From Pseudomonadota bacterium (GTDB lineage Bacteria > Desulfobacterota > Syntrophobacteria > Syntrophobacterales > Syntrophobacteraceae), in NCBI GenBank assembly GCA_023416335.1, contig JAEZHY010000102.1:1-6046 (forward strand): DNA of 6,046 bases, written 5' to 3'. The position numbers and the translations under genes are program-made. The notes under the pieces are model-generated. The model was not told the DNA's origin, did no database searches, and saw only the letters and a list, made by a program, of their open reading frames with translations. Below, piece by piece: positions 4,938 through 6,046 of this stretch; the first letter of the stretch is position 1, and the number at the start of each line of letters is the position of its first letter.

Positions 4938-6046
4938 ATGAGAACGTGGTTAAGCAGATGTCTATTAACCCCATTGGCGCTGGCCGTTGCCGCATCGCAG
5001 GCAATGGCCGCGGCCCCCGCCGCTCCAGCGCCCGCTGTGCAGGAATGGGACCTGATCATGCCTACCGGCGTGATCGAGAAGGCTGCCTCGAAGCCGGCGC
5101 CGCGCATCAATACACTCGAGGGAAAGACCATTGCCCTCAGGTGGAACGGCAAGCACAACGGCAACGTCGTTCTGGACCATCTGGCCGAGTTGTTGGGTAA
5201 GAAATTCCCGACGGCCAAAATTGTAAAGACCTACGCAGACGACCAGAGCCTGAACAAGATCTCCGGGTCCGAAGCTGAGGCGGACAGAATCACCAAGGCG
5301 ATCGCCGCAGTCAAGCCGGACATCATTATCGCATCGCAGGCGGACTGAGGTTCCTGTACCTCATGGCTGGTAGTTGACCAGTCCCGCGCAGAAAAAGCAG
5401 GCATTCCGACCGTCACGATCACTACTAACGATTTTCTGTCCCTCTGCCGCAGCACCCAGGAGAGCCAGGGCATGACAGACATGTGCTTTGTTGCCGTGCC
5501 TCATCCTCTGGGCATGATTCCCGCCGAAGAGGTCAAAGCAAAGATAGACAAGGCGTTCCCCGAGATCGTGGACGCCGCAACCAAGTGGCAGCCAAATGCG
5601 AACGTGCAAATCGTCCAGGAAAAGCCGTACCCGGCCCGCCACACCAAATTCAAGGGCGATTATGCGGCACTGAACAAGGCTTTCCAGACCCGTAAGTGGT
5701 CGCTGGGCCTTCCCATTATTCCGCCGACTCAGGAAGCCGTCGCCGCCATGCTCAAAGGCACCAAGCGCAGTCCTTCCGAGGTGGTCTGGGTAGTGCCGCC
5801 GCGCCAGGGCATGCTGACCGTCGAGTTGGTGGCCGCTCTTGGCGTAATGGCCGGGGCCCAGCCCGAGGATATGCCGCTCCTGCTTGCTACGGTAGAGGCT
5901 TTCAAGAATCCTGATGCGTCCTGGAGAGGCACTTCCACAACCACGGCCGCAACCAACCCGATCATCATCATCAGCGGCCCGATCATTGAAAAGCGCGGTC
6001 TGAACGCCGGTACCGGCACATGCGGTCCCGAGAACCCAACCACCAA
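4938..6046 (+). CDS. Exported UGSC-family selenoprotein, in-frame TGA read as selenocysteine (runs off right edge)
   Basis: The frame opens at ATG 4938, meets TGA at codon 137 (5346-5348) and then stays open for 232 more codons to the window edge, 369 codons in all. Residues 1-24 form a Sec signal peptide: R2 and R7, a hydrophobic core and A-M-A before the cleavage site. An Ala/Pro-rich linker follows. The UGSC domain spans about 55-240: G-K-T-I-A-L-R-W-N-G-K (62-72), K-P-D-I-I-I-A-S-Q-A-D before the TGA, then U137-G-S-C140-T-S-W, A-G-I-P-T-V (154-159) and V-P-H-P-L-G (187-192). U137 and C140 form a UxxC redox pair, so a selenenylsulfide is plausible. From about 250 a second domain begins with L-G-L-P-I-I-P-P-T (256-264) and continues to I-I-S-G-P-I-I-E-K (344-352). 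I recognise this pattern from uncharacterised bacterial proteins. A caller that treats TGA as stop would report a 136-residue fragment and perhaps a second ORF from the in-frame ATG at 5472. The reaction is unknown. Because of its signal peptide it is probably periplasmic or secreted. Confidence 0.9.
5346..5348 (+). other. UGA selenocysteine recoding codon
   Basis: This TGA encodes residue 137 of the selenoprotein. It sits where the UGSC family has its Sec (or Cys), directly before G-S-C, and the coding frame continues without change of character on both sides. A SECIS-like hairpin follows. Confidence 0.9.
5346..5363 (+). other. Hairpin that includes the UGA codon itself
   Basis: TGAGGT (5346-5351) pairs perfectly with ACCTCA (5358-5363) around a 6-nt loop, so the recoded codon lies in the base of a stem. 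Only one nucleotide separates it from the next hairpin. It would be opened when the ribosome reaches the UGA. It may form the lower part of the recoding structure or be incidental to the coding sequence. Confidence 0.5.
5365..5383 (+). promoter_or_regulatory. Bacterial SECIS element candidate
   Basis: GGCTGGT (5365-5371) pairs with ACCAGTC (5377-5383), seven base pairs including one G·U wobble, closing a 5-nt loop AGTTG (5372-5376). The loop begins 23 nt after the UGA and has a G among its first two bases. This meets the published bacterial SECIS criteria of a 16-37 nt distance, a small apical loop and an early loop G. SelB would bind this hairpin to deliver Sec-tRNA. It lies inside the coding sequence, as is normal in bacteria. 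Confidence 0.75.

Noticed and set aside
5346..5348. Reading the TGA as a true stop or nonsense mutation, leaving a pseudogene
   Set aside because: The frame stays open for 232 codons afterwards. The residue lies exactly at the family's Sec position before G-S-C, and a SECIS-like hairpin follows at the correct distance.
1..6046. CRISPR arrays, tRNA or rRNA genes, insertion sequences
   Set aside because: No regularly spaced repeats, cloverleaf-like sequence, rRNA signature or transposase-like protein was seen on either strand.

Overview
This window looks like a fragment of a moderately GC-rich bacterial chromosome. The organism is probably an anaerobic or facultative Gram-negative that decodes UGA as selenocysteine. 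A member of the Desulfobacterota or another deltaproteobacteria-like lineage is my best guess. That placement is an inference from gene content (acyl-CoA dehydrogenase, LytS/LytTR two-component system, Tat and Sec export, a UGSC-type selenoprotein) and was not measured.

Layout. Two transcription units point away from each other around a regulatory region at about 3579-3953. Leftward (minus strand) lies a LytS/BtsS-type membrane histidine kinase (3578-1857). Its stop overlaps the start of a LytTR-type response regulator (1857-1102). After a 359-bp non-coding stretch containing a possible terminator hairpin, the N-terminal 247 codons of an acyl-CoA dehydrogenase run off the left edge (742-1). 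Rightward (plus strand) lies a Tat-exported metal-hydrolase-like protein of the DUF6282 type (3954-4919). Eighteen bases later comes a Sec-exported protein starting at 4938 that runs off the right edge.

The main result is that the right-hand gene is a selenoprotein that a standard gene caller would break. Its frame meets a TGA at 5346-5348, then stays open with the same protein character to the end of the window. The residues around the TGA read A-D-U-G-S-C-T-S-W, the signature of the UGSC (seleno)protein family. Directly after the TGA are two adjacent hairpins. The second (5365-5383) has a 7-bp stem and a 5-nt loop, with a G in the first two loop positions, starting 23 nt after the UGA. This matches the bacterial SECIS rules. 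The predicted protein has a signal peptide, a UGSC domain and the beginning of a second domain (G-L-P-I-I-P-P-T onward).

How the parts may work together (inference): both rightward genes encode exported proteins and probably act in the same extracytoplasmic process on an unknown substrate. The divergent LytS/LytTR pair may sense a related metabolite and control the unit. A 14-bp direct repeat with a 21-bp period (3739-3773), the geometry expected of a LytTR-type binding site, sits between the two units. The acyl-CoA dehydrogenase may be a separate unit, and nothing here links it to the selenoprotein beyond proximity.
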